Origin: an uncultured Ruminococcus sp.
Lineage (GTDB): Bacteria > Bacillota > Clostridia > Oscillospirales > Acutalibacteraceae
Assembly (NCBI GenBank): GCA_902802795.1
Contig: CADCNI010000006.1
Coordinates: 1-64,000 of the forward strand
DNA length: 64,000 bases
Direction: 5' to 3'
A program made the position numbers and the translations under genes. The notes below the pieces were generated by a model. That model was not told the origin of the DNA. It saw nothing but the letters and a program-made list of their open reading frames with translations, and did no database searches. Positions 50,214-59,920 of the stretch are shown piece after piece (position 1 is the first letter of the stretch; every line of letters begins with the position of its first letter).

Positions 50214-50876
50214 TTATTCGCAGTATTCTCCGTTGTAATTGACCAGCACAGCGCTTGCCACACCGTTGACAGAGGACAGTCTTTCTACAAAATTGCTGTC
50301 GGCAATCTTGCTGCCTACTTCGATGATTGTCTCTATGCCGTTTCTTGTAACGGCCTTATTCCTGACCTTGCCCTTGATGGATTTGATGGCTTTTTCAATA
50401 GAAGGAGACGCTTCGTGACTGTAACGCACAATGATCAAATACATAGCGTCTTTCTTTTTGAAAATACCCATAATAAAGCACAGCACGGCAATCACCGCCA
50501 CACACAGCGCCGCAAACAAATACTGCTTGGCACCCACAATAATACCGATGGAAATCGCCCAGAACAGATACATAATATCCACCGGATCCTTGATGACGGT
50601 ACGGAAGCGGATAATGGAAAGCGCACCCACCATGCCAAGCGACAGCACAACATTGGAACTGATGGTCAGAATGATGACCGACGTAATCACGACCATCAGA
50701 AGAAGCGACATGTTAAAGCTGCGGCTGTACATCACGCCGCTGTAAGTGTGCTTATACACCAAAAAGATCAACAGGCCGAGAGCAATTGCCACTAACAGCG
50801 TGATAAACGCCTCGCTCATGGAAATATTGCTCACCTGTGACAAAAAGCGCCCTTTAAAAACATCGCTGAAACTCAT
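50214..50876 (-). CDS. DUF4956 membrane protein
   Basis: The 220-residue protein has four hydrophobic helices (about residues 20-40, 52-72, 78-98 and 105-130) and the diagnostic IIRFRTVIKDPVDIMYLFWA segment of DUF4956. A cytoplasmic ACT-like domain follows. ATG at 50876 overlaps the VTC gene stop (TAATG) and has AAAGGATG upstream. The gene is the third of a CotH-VTC-DUF4956 set. The function of DUF4956 is not established; the constant neighbourhood suggests work with the VTC polymerase. Confidence 0.9.
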   Translation of the reverse strand: MSFSDVFKGRFLSQVSNISMSEAFITLLVAIALGLLIFLVYKHTYSGVMYSRSFNMSLLLMVVITSVIILTISSNVVLSLGMVGALSIIRFRTVIKDPVDIMYLFWAISIGIIVGAKQYLFAALCVAVIAVLCFIMGIFKKKDAMYLIIVRYSHEASPSIEKAIKSIKGKVRNKAVTRNGIETIIEVGSKIADSNFVERLSSVNGVASAVLVNYNGEYCE

Positions 50877-51616
50877 TAATAAACATCCTTTCCTAAATAA
50901 TTCGCCTGTGCCAGACAGCACATGGCATATTTCGACTGTGAAGACTGCCAGCGCCCCAGCGGCCGCAGCATATGCTTGATATAATTCGGCAGATAATCGT
51001 CATACTTGACTTCCAGAATCAATTGTCCCGGTTCATAAGCCGACACCGTGGGCAGCAGCGGATCAAACATATCGCCCGATCCCTGCCCCGCTCTGAGATT
51101 CATGTCAAAGGTCATACGGACATTTCCCTCGTCACAGATGAACACTTCGCGATCATAATCCACCACCACCTGCGGAAAGAGAATCTTGCCGGCAAAGTCG
51201 ATGTATCCCATACGCAGCGCTTTTTGCCTGCCGCCGTCGGAATTGTCAAAAATCATGTCACTGACAAATCCAAAATCACCGCTAATCAGACTTTGACACT
51301 CATCATAACTGATCAGTGAGGATTCCTTGGCAATATAGCTGTCATATTTATCCTTGATTTCAAACTTGATCACATCACGGTTCAGATCATAGATACGGAT
51401 TCTGTATTTTCTTCTCCGGTTCCAACCGTCCATTTTCTGATTGTAATTCGAGAGAAGAATATCGTCCAGATATAAGCTCCTGATAAAATACTTCCCGTCA
51501 TTACCATGCTCATCGTGCCGCATAAAGGCCATAGCACGCGTTCTCAGTTCCCAGTAATCCCGATAGGATATGCTGTATTTCAGTTCATGCCGCAGCTTAT
51601 GGTTTTTGTATCTCAC
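50876..51616 (-). CDS. VTC-domain polyphosphate polymerase-like protein
   Basis: The 246-residue protein is a stand-alone VTC catalytic domain, related to the yeast Vtc4 tunnel enzyme that makes polyphosphate from ATP. Basic strand motifs RHELKYSIS, RRRKYRIRIYD and KFEIKDKYDS line the tunnel; ILEVKYDDYLP provides the metal-binding Glu, as in the family. ATG at 51616 follows AGGAGGTGACAG. It has no membrane segment of its own, but the downstream DUF4956 gene, with which it overlaps, encodes one. Polyphosphate or another phosphate polymer as product is inferred. Confidence 0.9.
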   Translation of the reverse strand: MRYKNHKLRHELKYSISYRDYWELRTRAMAFMRHDEHGNDGKYFIRSLYLDDILLSNYNQKMDGWNRRRKYRIRIYDLNRDVIKFEIKDKYDSYIAKESSLISYDECQSLISGDFGFVSDMIFDNSDGGRQKALRMGYIDFAGKILFPQVVVDYDREVFICDEGNVRMTFDMNLRAGQGSGDMFDPLLPTVSAYEPGQLILEVKYDDYLPNYIKHMLRPLGRWQSSQSKYAMCCLAQANYLGKDVY

Positions 51617-51651
51617 ACTCTGTCACCTCCTTTATGTTGGCATCTGTTTTC

Positions 51652-54606
51652 TCAGGCCTGGTCATAATACTTCTTTACCTGCGCATCGGTAAGCTTGAAC
51701 GCCTCTTTGATTTGATTTTTGGCAATCTCAGGCTTATTGTTGATGATTTCCCTGATAATGTTCACATGCTTTTGATACAGGCTGTCGGAGGGCTTTCCCC
51801 ACCGCTGGCGTTGTCGTGCCATTTCGGGTTCTATTTCACTGTTTAGTTCTTCAAAGAGAGAGTTCAGCCGTTCCGGCGCAAATGTCGTCTTGATGTGCCG
51901 GAAATACGCCGTGATAAATCTCGACTGAAAATCTTTGTTTTTCATCAAAGCATACGTCAAGGAATTCCGGCTGCCTTTGGTGCTGTCCGGAACCGCCAGA
52001 ACATCATAACCGTGCGTGTAACACTGCGCATACCGCGAGATGTAATTCACACGATACCCCACCAGATGAAACGCTTCATCGAGATCATACAGCATCCAAT
52101 GCCACTTTCCGTTCTCCCGGCTGCGGCAGCAACGCACATTGCCGGTATCGACGTTTCCCACATATGTCTCAAACACCCACCAGTCAATCAATGAGTCAAT
52201 ATCCACCTGTGAACAGACATATTCGTAATTTTGCTTTTTTCTCAAATCATGTGTATCGCACCAATTCTGCAATTCTTTCCACTCTTTTAAAGAGCCGGAC
52301 TGAGCGGCGCCCTCCCACTTGATGATGTCAATTTTGCCCTTGGTATAGCCGTACTTATTGACGAGATAATCTTCATTGAGCTTTTCCCTGAGATAATACA
52401 ATCCCCAATACACGCCGTTGATGTAAAGCGCAACAGGCTGCGCCTCCTGATAATCACACTGAATCGTGCTGCCTCTCACGATCCGCGAACAGAATTCATC
52501 CCGGATGTGACTCCTGGACCAGTCCTGACCGGAAGGTCGCAGCAGCAGGGCCTCCATCGTGTCCGCGCCATACGCCCCGAAAAAAGGAAACGAACACGCA
52601 TTGGCTCCGTATTTTTCGCTCATAAGCACCGCCAGCGCCTTTTGCTCAAATGCGCGGGACGCTCCGCCAAAAATCTTGATCCCGGCGCAAAAAACGGCCG
52701 CTCTTTTGCCGTCTACAAAATATTCAAACGTCGCTTCACGCTTCTGGTTACTCATAAAATTCGCTTTTCCCGGTTCCAGTCCTCCTGCACCGTTGTACAT
52801 GATTCCGTTTGAGGGAGAAAACAATCCGTTTGGCGATGACGACACCGAGACAACAGGGATCGTATGTTCTTTTTCCACCAGAAAGGTGGCAAACACTGTC
52901 TGGCTCATCAGACAGCCTTTTCGATAAGAGGCGGCACGTACAACTGTGCTCTGCCGGATGGTAATCGGCTTCTCATAAACCGCAGAAGAACGACTGGGAG
53001 AACTGCCGTCCGTCGTATAATAAACGGTGCAGCCATCAGGAACCGTGACGGTCAACTGAAATCCTTTCGGCACATAGCCGCCTTCCGACGAAAAAAACGG
53101 CGTCGGTGCGTATCCCGCATAGGTCTTGACGTCGCTGTTGCTTTCGCCGGGCGTAGGAGTGTCAAAGACTACCACCTCATTGATTCTGGAGTCAACCCTT
53201 CCCGAAGAATGACCATTTGTCTGCTTGCCTGATGTAAAAATGTCAATGATATGACCGCCCGCGTCAAAAAAAAAGATATCCTCTCCGCCCTGATTCAGCT
53301 TAAAAGCGGCCTGCATGGTCTTGCCCGCCTGCGATACGTTCTTTCCGCTGCAATACACGACGGTATATCCTCCCGCTTCAAGACTGACATCGGGAAAAAA
53401 AAATGCCGCTCCTTCTTCACTCTTGGACAATCCATACCCTTTGAGCGAAACCGCTGTGGCAGATGAATTGTGGATTTCAATAAAATCAATCTTGAAGTTT
53501 CCTTCTTTGTCGGACACACACAAGGCTTCGCTTACAAAAACGGATGACGCAGGAGCAGCCTTGGTTTTAGACGTCATTTCATAGGCATATGTCGTATTCG
53601 CCCTGCCCGGCGTGGGACTGGCAAACAGCCGGAATTCTCCACTCTCCGGTTCACGGCCACAGGAAACATTCTGATTGAGCTCCGCCAGCTTCACCGCATC
53701 CGCTGCCTGCCCCGTACGAGAATACAGCGTCACAGTTTCTCCGGTGCTGAGTCCGAAACCCGCATGCAGTACATTTGAATCGGGAGACGGCTGATCGGTA
53801 CAGAAAACAAGCAGATAACCGTTTGCACTGATCACTGTATCTTCCGGGAAGAACCATTTTCCTCCTCCGCCGCCCTCGGTATCCGACAGCGAATAACCGC
53901 TGAGACTCACATCGCTGTCCGAAGAATTGTACAGTTCAATCCAGTCGCTGTATCGGTTATTACCGTCATAAATCACATAAGTGTTTTTTGTCATGTATTC
54001 ATTGATTAGAATGCCGCTTTCGGGCACCACCAGCGATTCCGGCGTGTCTGCGGTATTTCCCGCGTTTTCCCTGCCAGGAGACGGCTCGGCAAACCATACA
54101 TATTTATTTTTAGCCAAACCATAGGAGATATTGCTCATGCTGCTTGGAGGCAGACTAAGCTGCTGAATCGCTACGCCTGCTTCGTTGCTGAAAAGCAGGT
54201 CTTCCCCTTTGGAGGAGAGCCTGAAATTGGTGTGAAAATTACCGTTTTCATCTACCATGTTCAAACCCGAAAGATAAATCAGGCAATAGCCGTGAGGTTC
54301 GAGCAGCAGATCGGCGGGTACGATCCATTTCTTGGCCAGTTTCAGGTTATCCGACAGCATGCAGCCTTTCAGATTGACCGGTTTATCAGATGAATTGTAT
54401 AATTCAATCCAATCGTAACAGCTTCCGTCGGGAAGCGGGGCATAATAGCTGTTGGCACTCATGACCTCGTTGATACGCACCTGCCCCACCACGACACGGC
54501 TCTCTTTCGATTGGCGTGAACATCCTGTCATCCAGATAATGGCCGCAGCCGACAACAGCACAGACAAAAAAACCGCCATAGTTTCTTCCAAACGATTGTG
54601 CAACAA
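51652..54606 (-). CDS. CotH-kinase-family lipoprotein with lamin-tail domains
   Basis: The 984-residue exported lipoprotein starts with a signal peptide and lipobox (IWMTGCS). Three lamin-tail domains follow (about residues 40-175, 195-335 and 345-490; each with INEVMS/INEYMT/VSEALC start and a WIELYNSSD-type strand). A CHB_HEX_C-like beta domain (about 510-590, YYTTDGSSPS) and a C-terminal CotH kinase domain (about 600-984) complete it. The CotH motifs are INGVYWGLYYLREKL and HWMLYDLDEAF. Bacterial CotH phosphorylates spore-coat proteins. TTG at 54606 follows AGGGGGC; ATG at 54579 is an alternative. It is encoded just upstream of VTC and DUF4956. Confidence 0.9.
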   Translation of the reverse strand: MLHNRLEETMAVFLSVLLSAAAIIWMTGCSRQSKESRVVVGQVRINEVMSANSYYAPLPDGSCYDWIELYNSSDKPVNLKGCMLSDNLKLAKKWIVPADLLLEPHGYCLIYLSGLNMVDENGNFHTNFRLSSKGEDLLFSNEAGVAIQQLSLPPSSMSNISYGLAKNKYVWFAEPSPGRENAGNTADTPESLVVPESGILINEYMTKNTYVIYDGNNRYSDWIELYNSSDSDVSLSGYSLSDTEGGGGGKWFFPEDTVISANGYLLVFCTDQPSPDSNVLHAGFGLSTGETVTLYSRTGQAADAVKLAELNQNVSCGREPESGEFRLFASPTPGRANTTYAYEMTSKTKAAPASSVFVSEALCVSDKEGNFKIDFIEIHNSSATAVSLKGYGLSKSEEGAAFFFPDVSLEAGGYTVVYCSGKNVSQAGKTMQAAFKLNQGGEDIFFFDAGGHIIDIFTSGKQTNGHSSGRVDSRINEVVVFDTPTPGESNSDVKTYAGYAPTPFFSSEGGYVPKGFQLTVTVPDGCTVYYTTDGSSPSRSSAVYEKPITIRQSTVVRAASYRKGCLMSQTVFATFLVEKEHTIPVVSVSSSPNGLFSPSNGIMYNGAGGLEPGKANFMSNQKREATFEYFVDGKRAAVFCAGIKIFGGASRAFEQKALAVLMSEKYGANACSFPFFGAYGADTMEALLLRPSGQDWSRSHIRDEFCSRIVRGSTIQCDYQEAQPVALYINGVYWGLYYLREKLNEDYLVNKYGYTKGKIDIIKWEGAAQSGSLKEWKELQNWCDTHDLRKKQNYEYVCSQVDIDSLIDWWVFETYVGNVDTGNVRCCRSRENGKWHWMLYDLDEAFHLVGYRVNYISRYAQCYTHGYDVLAVPDSTKGSRNSLTYALMKNKDFQSRFITAYFRHIKTTFAPERLNSLFEELNSEIEPEMARQRQRWGKPSDSLYQKHVNIIREIINNKPEIAKNQIKEAFKLTDAQVKKYYDQA

Positions 54607-54806
54607 AAAAGCCCCCTTTCCGCCTTTTTAATGAATAGCACACAATAACCAGTTTGAATTTTAGCAATAATATCAGTAAAAGTCAATCCGTTTCACTCAT
54701 TTTTCAATTAATTTATTGTAAATAATTCGGAGAAAAACATCAAGCCGCACAGCAAAATATGCCGTACGGCTTGAAAAACTTGAGAACGCTTCACAATACA
54801 GAAGAA

Positions 54807-57092
54807 TTAATCTTCGTCATCCGGCACCTGTACTCTGCGTACCCTGACCTTTACTTTCTGCACGCGTCGGGTATATTCTCCCAACAGACCCAGTGCATCC
54901 AAATCGTCGATCATATCCTCGTCGGTGTAATCGGCAGGTGTCTCATGCACAGGCGGCTGCGGTTCGGGAGGGGGAGGCGGCGCAACCGTCGGTTCCGGAT
55001 CCTTTTCCACAAATTCCTCTGTGGGATGATACTTTTCGGAGAAGCTGAGAACGGGATTCATATCCGGTTCCACGCCCAGAGGTTCGGGCTCCGGTTCGGG
55101 CTCCGGTTCCGGTTCAGGCTCCGGTTCGGGAACGATGTTGAAGTCGATGGGAACAAACGGTTCCTCTTCTCCGAATCCTTCGGTGAGATCACGCGGCTCC
55201 GGCTCGGGCATCGGCAGCGGAATAGGCTCCGGTTCCGGTTCGGGCATCGGCTCAGGATAATATTCCATCGGAGGCGGCATGGGCGCATAAATCGGCTGCG
55301 GCTCCGGTTCGGGCATCGGCGGTTGCTTCTTGAAGCGATCAGGAATGTCGATCTTGCCGGTCTTATACAGATAGAGCAGCACTGCCATCGCAATGAGCGC
55401 AATCAACAGCAGGATAAAGACGACAATAAAGAAGACAGCCCAACCGTTGAAATAATAGCCTTGGATCATAATGGTCTGAATGCCGTTGCTCAGGCCAAAA
55501 CCCACCACATCTTCCTCATTAGTCATCTCCTTGGAGACCTGCTCACCGTCCACGGTGCAGGTAATACGGGTCACCATGTTGCCATCATAGCTATAGGTGT
55601 AGATGTATCCCGACACATTCATCAGCGAGACAAGGGACGTAATATCGTAGCTGTCCATCAGCTTGGTGGTGGGCTTGATATTGAAAATCCCCCAGTTGCG
55701 ATCATAAGCCAGCGCGCGCGCGCCCACACCGCCAAAGAGTACCGACTCCGCCGCAACCACCTTTTTGGCGCTGCCGCTGATATAAATCTTCACTGTAGGA
55801 ACGGACTCGTTTTCCACTGTAATCTTGGTATTGGCGGCGCCCTTGACCTTGTAATACGCAGCGATATTGTCCAGAATCGACGCGTCGGTGCCGCTGGCAA
55901 GTGAAATCACGATTTCCCGGATGAACTTATTGCCTCCGGTCTGAATCAGGTTGTAGTCAATCTCATTCACCCGCGCCATACGCCGGAACAGCGTTTTGTA
56001 GGTGATGGTTCTGACGTTGCCGCCCTCCACCAGCTTGCTGCCATCGGCCACCGCGTTGGCGTCCTTCTCCTGATCGCCTTCGTTGATATTGATGCGATAA
56101 GGCGCGCTCACTTCCGAGCTGATTTCATAATTCACATTCACGCCGCCTTCTCCCCCGAAATAGGAGAAATCCAGCGCTTCTGCCAGCTCTGTACTCTGCG
56201 CGAGGGGCTGGGAAATATCCTGCACATCCTCAAACGAAACCGCTGCTTCTGCATTGGTCAGCTTTTCCATGTAAGTCTGGAGCTTTGCCGCACTGCCTGC
56301 GGTGAATTCCACCGTATAGATAATGCTGTTGGAACGGGTTCGCTTAGACCATCTGCCGCTGTCAGGCGTATTGTCGTTGAGGAATCCTTCAATCTGGGTA
56401 ATCTGTTTTTTATCCACAGCAGACGGTACCGTAATCTGCATTTTACGCTCGATATCGCCGGAGGTCTTCATCACCGTGGAAATGGTAATGCCTGTTACTA
56501 CAGACTGTCCGCCAGATGTCACGTCCACCTGTCCGCCGTCGCAACTGAACTCATCGCCGTCCAGATGAATCTTAACGCCCGTCTGCGTCCAGAATTTTTC
56601 GGATGTATAATTTTGCGAAGCCGACGTCAAACCGTTTTCGGTGATCACACGGTCGAGCCATCCGAACAGTTCACGGCTCTCAAAATTTTCCTTATACACC
56701 ACGCCGCGTGTAAACGCGCCCGTAGAGTAAGAAAACGTCACTTCAGGAGCCTTGCTGCTCAGCAGATTTTTAACTTTGTCGATGTAGTCCTGCTTGGACT
56801 CAAACGCAAGCGTAAAGTTGTAAACCGCGTCGCTGTCCTTGACCTCATATTGATAGGTCATCTGCTTGGGAATGGCTCCGTCAATCAGCTCGTTCAGATC
56901 CTCCAGACCGCCGGGGAGCTTCGTGTTCAGCTCATCCACATCAAAGGTAACGGACATGACACGCGTCCCGCTGAACTTTTCGCCATCCAGCTCAATGGTG
57001 GTTGCCATATTGGCGCAGCCCGTCAGCAACAGGAGCATAAACCATCCCGCGAACAACGTGACAAGTCTGGCTCGGTGAGTTATGCTTTTCAT
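54807..57092 (-). CDS. Large lipoprotein with transmembrane helix and cytoplasmic Pro-Glu tail
   Basis: 761 residues. N-terminal signal with lipobox (LLLLTGCAN), so the first ~540 residues are outside and Cys-anchored; they are beta-rich and contain several similar 80-residue segments (e.g. the [18 protein letters not shown] and [18 protein letters not shown] pair), suggesting repeats. One transmembrane helix (about 545-570) is followed by a cytoplasmic tail with [11 protein letters not shown] runs and a basic end ([13 protein letters not shown]). ATG at 57092 was used; TTG at 57101 has a better GAGGGG site. I do not recognise a family. Two anchors of opposite topology are unusual. Confidence 0.8.
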   Translation of the reverse strand: MKSITHRARLVTLFAGWFMLLLLTGCANMATTIELDGEKFSGTRVMSVTFDVDELNTKLPGGLEDLNELIDGAIPKQMTYQYEVKDSDAVYNFTLAFESKQDYIDKVKNLLSSKAPEVTFSYSTGAFTRGVVYKENFESRELFGWLDRVITENGLTSASQNYTSEKFWTQTGVKIHLDGDEFSCDGGQVDVTSGGQSVVTGITISTVMKTSGDIERKMQITVPSAVDKKQITQIEGFLNDNTPDSGRWSKRTRSNSIIYTVEFTAGSAAKLQTYMEKLTNAEAAVSFEDVQDISQPLAQSTELAEALDFSYFGGEGGVNVNYEISSEVSAPYRININEGDQEKDANAVADGSKLVEGGNVRTITYKTLFRRMARVNEIDYNLIQTGGNKFIREIVISLASGTDASILDNIAAYYKVKGAANTKITVENESVPTVKIYISGSAKKVVAAESVLFGGVGARALAYDRNWGIFNIKPTTKLMDSYDITSLVSLMNVSGYIYTYSYDGNMVTRITCTVDGEQVSKEMTNEEDVVGFGLSNGIQTIMIQGYYFNGWAVFFIVVFILLLIALIAMAVLLYLYKTGKIDIPDRFKKQPPMPEPEPQPIYAPMPPPMEYYPEPMPEPEPEPIPLPMPEPEPRDLTEGFGEEEPFVPIDFNIVPEPEPEPEPEPEPEPEPLGVEPDMNPVLSFSEKYHPTEEFVEKDPEPTVAPPPPPEPQPPVHETPADYTDEDMIDDLDALGLLGEYTRRVQKVKVRVRRVQVPDDED

Positions 57093-57124
57093 AAAACCCA
57101 ATACGCCCCTCTCAAGAAATGTAA

Positions 57125-57183
57125 TGATTGCACTATGCAAAATATATATATTCAATTATAATGCAATCACTCAAAAAAATCAA
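57125..57183 (-). promoter_or_regulatory. Promoter with inverted repeat for the large lipoprotein gene
   Basis: On the minus strand TTGATT (57178-57183), 17 bp, TATAAT (57155-57160). TGATTGCA (57125-57132) and TGCAATCA (57162-57169) are perfect 8-bp arms that bracket the -10 box with a 29-bp gap, possibly an operator. Confidence 0.5.
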
Positions 57184-57232
57184 TGATTTTTCAATAATTC
57201 TGTAACAATTTATTATTATACTATTGGTTGTT

Positions 57233-57387
57233 TATAGCAATCCAAATAATCAGGGAGACAAAAGGAGGCGATGATGGTGAGTGCAGGGCAAGGCGGAGGA
57301 CGACGGTGGGCTGGCGCCCACCTAGCAACGCAGCCATGTGCTCACCAGCGCGCCGAACTTGTCTTTTTGTTTGTTTGGATTGCTATA
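57233..57387 (+). mobile_element. TATAGCAATCC element, copy B (155 bp)
   Basis: Longest two-ended copy. It has the same ends, AAAGGAGG, ATGATGGTG start and GGTGGGC/GCCCACC hairpin as copy A. It retains a GCAACGCAGCCATGTGCTC block missing from A and C. It sits 13 bp past the stop of the minus-strand gene at 57400 and 46 bp upstream of the promoter of the 761-residue lipoprotein gene. Confidence 0.85.
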
Positions 57388-57399
57388 AAATCACTTCTG

Positions 57400-57816
57400 T
57401 TACGCATTACCGCTGAGACTGTAGCGGATGGCGTAATATACTGCCTTCTGCACAATCTTGTCGGTATACTGGGTGCCGATATCGCCATCATTGGGGGTAA
57501 TGGTCTGATACTGTACAATGGCGTCCGCCACTTGTCTGGCCCTCGTGGGATTGATGCCCGCGTAATCAGTGAGAAGAATTTCCGTATATTGGCCGTTGAC
57601 AACCGTTACTTCCACATCCGCCGACATCTGCCCCGACATATATGAGCCGGTAAAGGTTTTCTCTGAGATACCGCTGATATCCACATCCTCCAGGATCATT
57701 TCCTGCTCCACCAGCTTTTCGTTCATCCGGTAAATCATATTGGGAATAAGAAGAGCGGCCGCTGCAAAAGAAATCAATACGATGAATACCCATTTTTTGA
57801 CATTGTTTTTTTTCAT
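57400..57816 (-). CDS. Exported FMN-binding-like small protein
   Basis: A 138-residue protein with an N-terminal signal anchor (MKKNNVKKWVFIVLISFAAA) and an exported domain. The spacing of VEVTVVNGQYTEILL, ARQVADAIVQYQT and DKIVQKAVYYAI mirrors FMN-binding (RnfG/NqrC-like) domains. The flavin attachment motif SGAT is replaced by GDIGTQYT, so covalent FMN is doubtful. ATG at 57816 follows GGAAGGAGAG. Its stop codon abuts element copy B. Confidence in the family is moderate. Confidence 0.65.
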   Translation of the reverse strand: MKKNNVKKWVFIVLISFAAAALLIPNMIYRMNEKLVEQEMILEDVDISGISEKTFTGSYMSGQMSADVEVTVVNGQYTEILLTDYAGINPTRARQVADAIVQYQTITPNDGDIGTQYTDKIVQKAVYYAIRYSLSGNA

Positions 57817-57897
57817 AATCCTTCTCTCCTTCCGGAAAAATGTCAATACATGTATTATAGCACACATGGAGCTCCATTGTGTGTAAAAAATGAAAAC

Positions 57898-57946
57898 AAA
57901 AACGTCAGCCCCCAATACCCGAAACGGATTGGGAGCTGACGTTTTT
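57898..57946. terminator. Bidirectional terminator
   Basis: AAAAACGTCAG...CCCAAT pairs with ATTGGG...CTGACGTTTTT. It lies between the small conserved gene (58193) and the FMN-binding-like gene and would end the former. Confidence 0.85.
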
Positions 57947-58192
57947 AAGAGGGATTATAATGAAAAAAAGAAAAATAAGGGGATGTCGTGTTGAAAATCT
58001 ATCAAAGCTGCAAAACCGGGTATTTGAAACAAGACACCGAATTGACAGCGGGAACAATCATGCGGTAAGTGGTGATACGATCACATCGGCGGTCATCAGG
58101 CCGCCGATGCAATAAGACTTGCCTGAAATAATAAATGTGACCGACCGCACAGGTACGGGACGCTGTTTCCTCGGAAAAAAATCCCTCAGAAA

Positions 58193-58447
58193 TTAGTCCT
58201 CGATGACCTTGTAGAGCTTATACTTAACCAGAATCTCTTCGTCCTTGATATTGTCGCAGACCAGCGTGGCGTTGGAGATGATGCCGCCCTCGATGAGCTT
58301 TTGGAGACCAACGAGTTGGCAGAGCTTGCTCTTGAGGTTGAGCTTGTCGCCCTCCTCCGTTACCAGGTAGATGTTGCTCTGGCATTTGTCAATAATAGAA
58401 AGAAATTCATTGACATCGACATTGCTAAGTGACCATACTGTACTCAT
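58193..58447 (-). CDS. Conserved small protein of Clostridia, unknown function
   Basis: 84 residues, acidic, no signal peptide. Segments VNEFLSIIDKCQSNIYLVT and LNLKSKLCQLVGLQKLIEGG look strongly conserved from memory of gut Clostridia genomes, where this protein is annotated hypothetical. ATG at 58447 follows AAAGGATG. It has a consensus promoter and a leader of about 120 bases, suggesting strong, possibly leader-controlled expression. Confidence 0.8.
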   Translation of the reverse strand: MSTVWSLSNVDVNEFLSIIDKCQSNIYLVTEEGDKLNLKSKLCQLVGLQKLIEGGIISNATLVCDNIKDEEILVKYKLYKVIED

Positions 58448-58575
58448 GATAAAATCATCCTTTCAGAAAAATAATGACTTCGTGAATTCTGTGAGCTGAT
58501 GACAGGTCAGTCTGACGGGTGTTTCACTCGGAAGCCGAAGCCCTTTGTGAATGCCCCTTCGCAATCACCACTGTC

Positions 58576-58603
58576 ATTATACCACATTTTCCGTCAATGT
58601 CAA
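58576..58603 (-). promoter_or_regulatory. Consensus promoter of the 84-residue gene
   Basis: On the minus strand TTGACA, 16 bp, TATAAT. The leader (58448-58569) contains several GC-rich pairings such as GTCAGACTGAC near 58520, but I do not recognise a known riboswitch. Confidence 0.75.
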
Positions 58604-59094
58604 CAGTTTTGAAGAATTTTTTCGTCATCTAAACCAAACCGAAGATTAGAAAGTAGAATATAATTCGATTTTTTTGTGCACTTTGCACCCGACTTTTTCC
58701 ATTTTCCCTCTTAAAGCCAATGAAAAAAAGGAGTTGCCTTGTGAGGTTTCTCCCAAAACCGAAACAAATCGATTTTGATTTTGTGCAATTGAGCGTTTTG
58801 GAAAAATCAAACTTCTACACCCAAAACAGGAAGAAAAAAGGTTTTTTCTTCAAGAAATCGTCAATAACTCTTGAATAGACGGAATTTTTGTGCTATTCTT
58901 TAAGAAGCGGAATTTGCCGACGCAGCCCGCGAATTCAACACGACACCTCACCTTTCTCGGGAAAAGCTCCGCATACCCGTGGAATGATGCAGATTGTCTC
59001 CCGAATCCATTATAATATAAAAAATCCCAATAGTACATACCTTTTTTTCATTTTGTCAATAATTTTAAAATAGGGCATTTTTTTCAAAGAGGTA
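58604..59094. other. AT-rich gap without a supported gene
   Basis: About 490 bp between two divergent units. It is AT-rich with A/T runs. The only frames are short, lack ribosome sites and have unlikely composition. I see no RNA gene. Confidence 0.6.
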
Positions 59095-59121
59095 TTGACG
59101 GATATCGCAAATGTCCGACAA
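59095..59121. promoter_or_regulatory. Candidate operator of the DUF2975-HTH pair
   Basis: TTGACGGATAT-CGCAA-ATGTCCGACAA: two 11-bp arms matching at 9 positions, 47-73 bp upstream of the first start codon. A TATAAC box lies at 59124-59129. Confidence 0.45.
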
Positions 59122-59167
59122 AATATAACAGAATCCACCACCAAACCCAAAGAAAGGATCGAGTCAT

Positions 59168-59641
59168 TTGAACACCATCAGGAAATTTTTCAAATTTAAC
59201 CTCAGCTATATGGCGTGTTTCTTCATCAGCGTAATTATTTTAGTAGGCTGCGTCGTCTATGTCGCGCTACCGTGGCTGGTCGATTGGTACATCGACAACA
59301 CCGCTGTGGAGATTTCCGCATCCACTCACAAGGTCATGATCTCCATGCTCTATTCCATAGGCGTGCCGATCTTCATCACGCTTGTCATGCTGTGGCTTTT
59401 GACAATGAATATCAGCCGGGGAAAGTCCTTCATCACCAAAAACGTCACCTATCTGCGCGTCATCAGCGTATGCAGCGTGGTCATCGCGGTCATGGTGCAG
59501 TTTTTCTCCACCTTTTTAAAATCGTTCTTTCCATTTATCATTACCATTATATTCCTGCTGTTAGCGCTGCTCACAGCGGTTTTCGCCAATCTGTTCCAGG
59601 CGGCCGTCCAATATAAAGAAGAAAATGACCTGACAGTTTGA
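59168..59641 (+). CDS. DUF2975 membrane protein
   Basis: The 157-residue protein has four hydrophobic helices (about residues 12-38, 58-80, 95-117 and 122-147) typical of DUF2975/YoaS. TTG at 59168 follows AGAAAGGATCG. It is directly followed by a YozG-like regulator, the standard Firmicute pairing. Its function is not known; in the common view the small regulator controls expression of its membrane partner. Confidence 0.9.
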   Translation: MNTIRKFFKFNLSYMACFFISVIILVGCVVYVALPWLVDWYIDNTAVEISASTHKVMISMLYSIGVPIFITLVMLWLLTMNISRGKSFITKNVTYLRVISVCSVVIAVMVQFFSTFLKSFFPFIITIIFLLLALLTAVFANLFQAAVQYKEENDLTV

Positions 59642-59658
59642 GTAAGGAGGATACCCTT

Positions 59659-59898
59659 TTGCCTATTATCGTAAATCTGGACGTCGTGATGGCCAAAAGA
59701 AAAATCGGCGCATCCAAACTGGCCGAAAGAGTCGGCATCACGCTGTCTAATCTTTCTATCTTAAAAAACAACAGAGCCAAGGCAATCCGTTTTTCCACTC
59801 TGCTCGCCATCTGCAAGGAACTGGACTGTCAGCCCGGCGATATTCTGGAATATGTACCGGGCGACGAGGACGACGAGGAAAACGACAGCGACAAGTAA
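59659..59898 (+). CDS. YozG-like XRE regulator
   Basis: A 79-residue Cro/CI-type regulator (PIIVNLDVVMAKRKIGASKL, then AERVGITLSNLSILKNNRA) with an acidic tail (GDEDDEENDSD). TTG at 59659 was chosen because AAGGAGG lies 8 bp upstream. It follows the DUF2975 gene by 17 bp; the ribosome site overlaps the space after that gene's stop. The dyad at 59095-59121 is a candidate target. Confidence 0.9.
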   Translation: MPIIVNLDVVMAKRKIGASKLAERVGITLSNLSILKNNRAKAIRFSTLLAICKELDCQPGDILEYVPGDEDDEENDSDK

Positions 59899-59920
59899 TT
59901 CCGGGAGGCAGCCTTTTATT

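Noticed and set aside
54759..55904. 381-codon plus frame rich in Arg/His/Gly
   Set aside because: Antisense of the Pro-Glu coding repeat of the large lipoprotein.
58850..59038. 62-codon minus frame in the AT-rich gap
   Set aside because: No ribosome site or promoter; aromatic-heavy composition without a plausible start.
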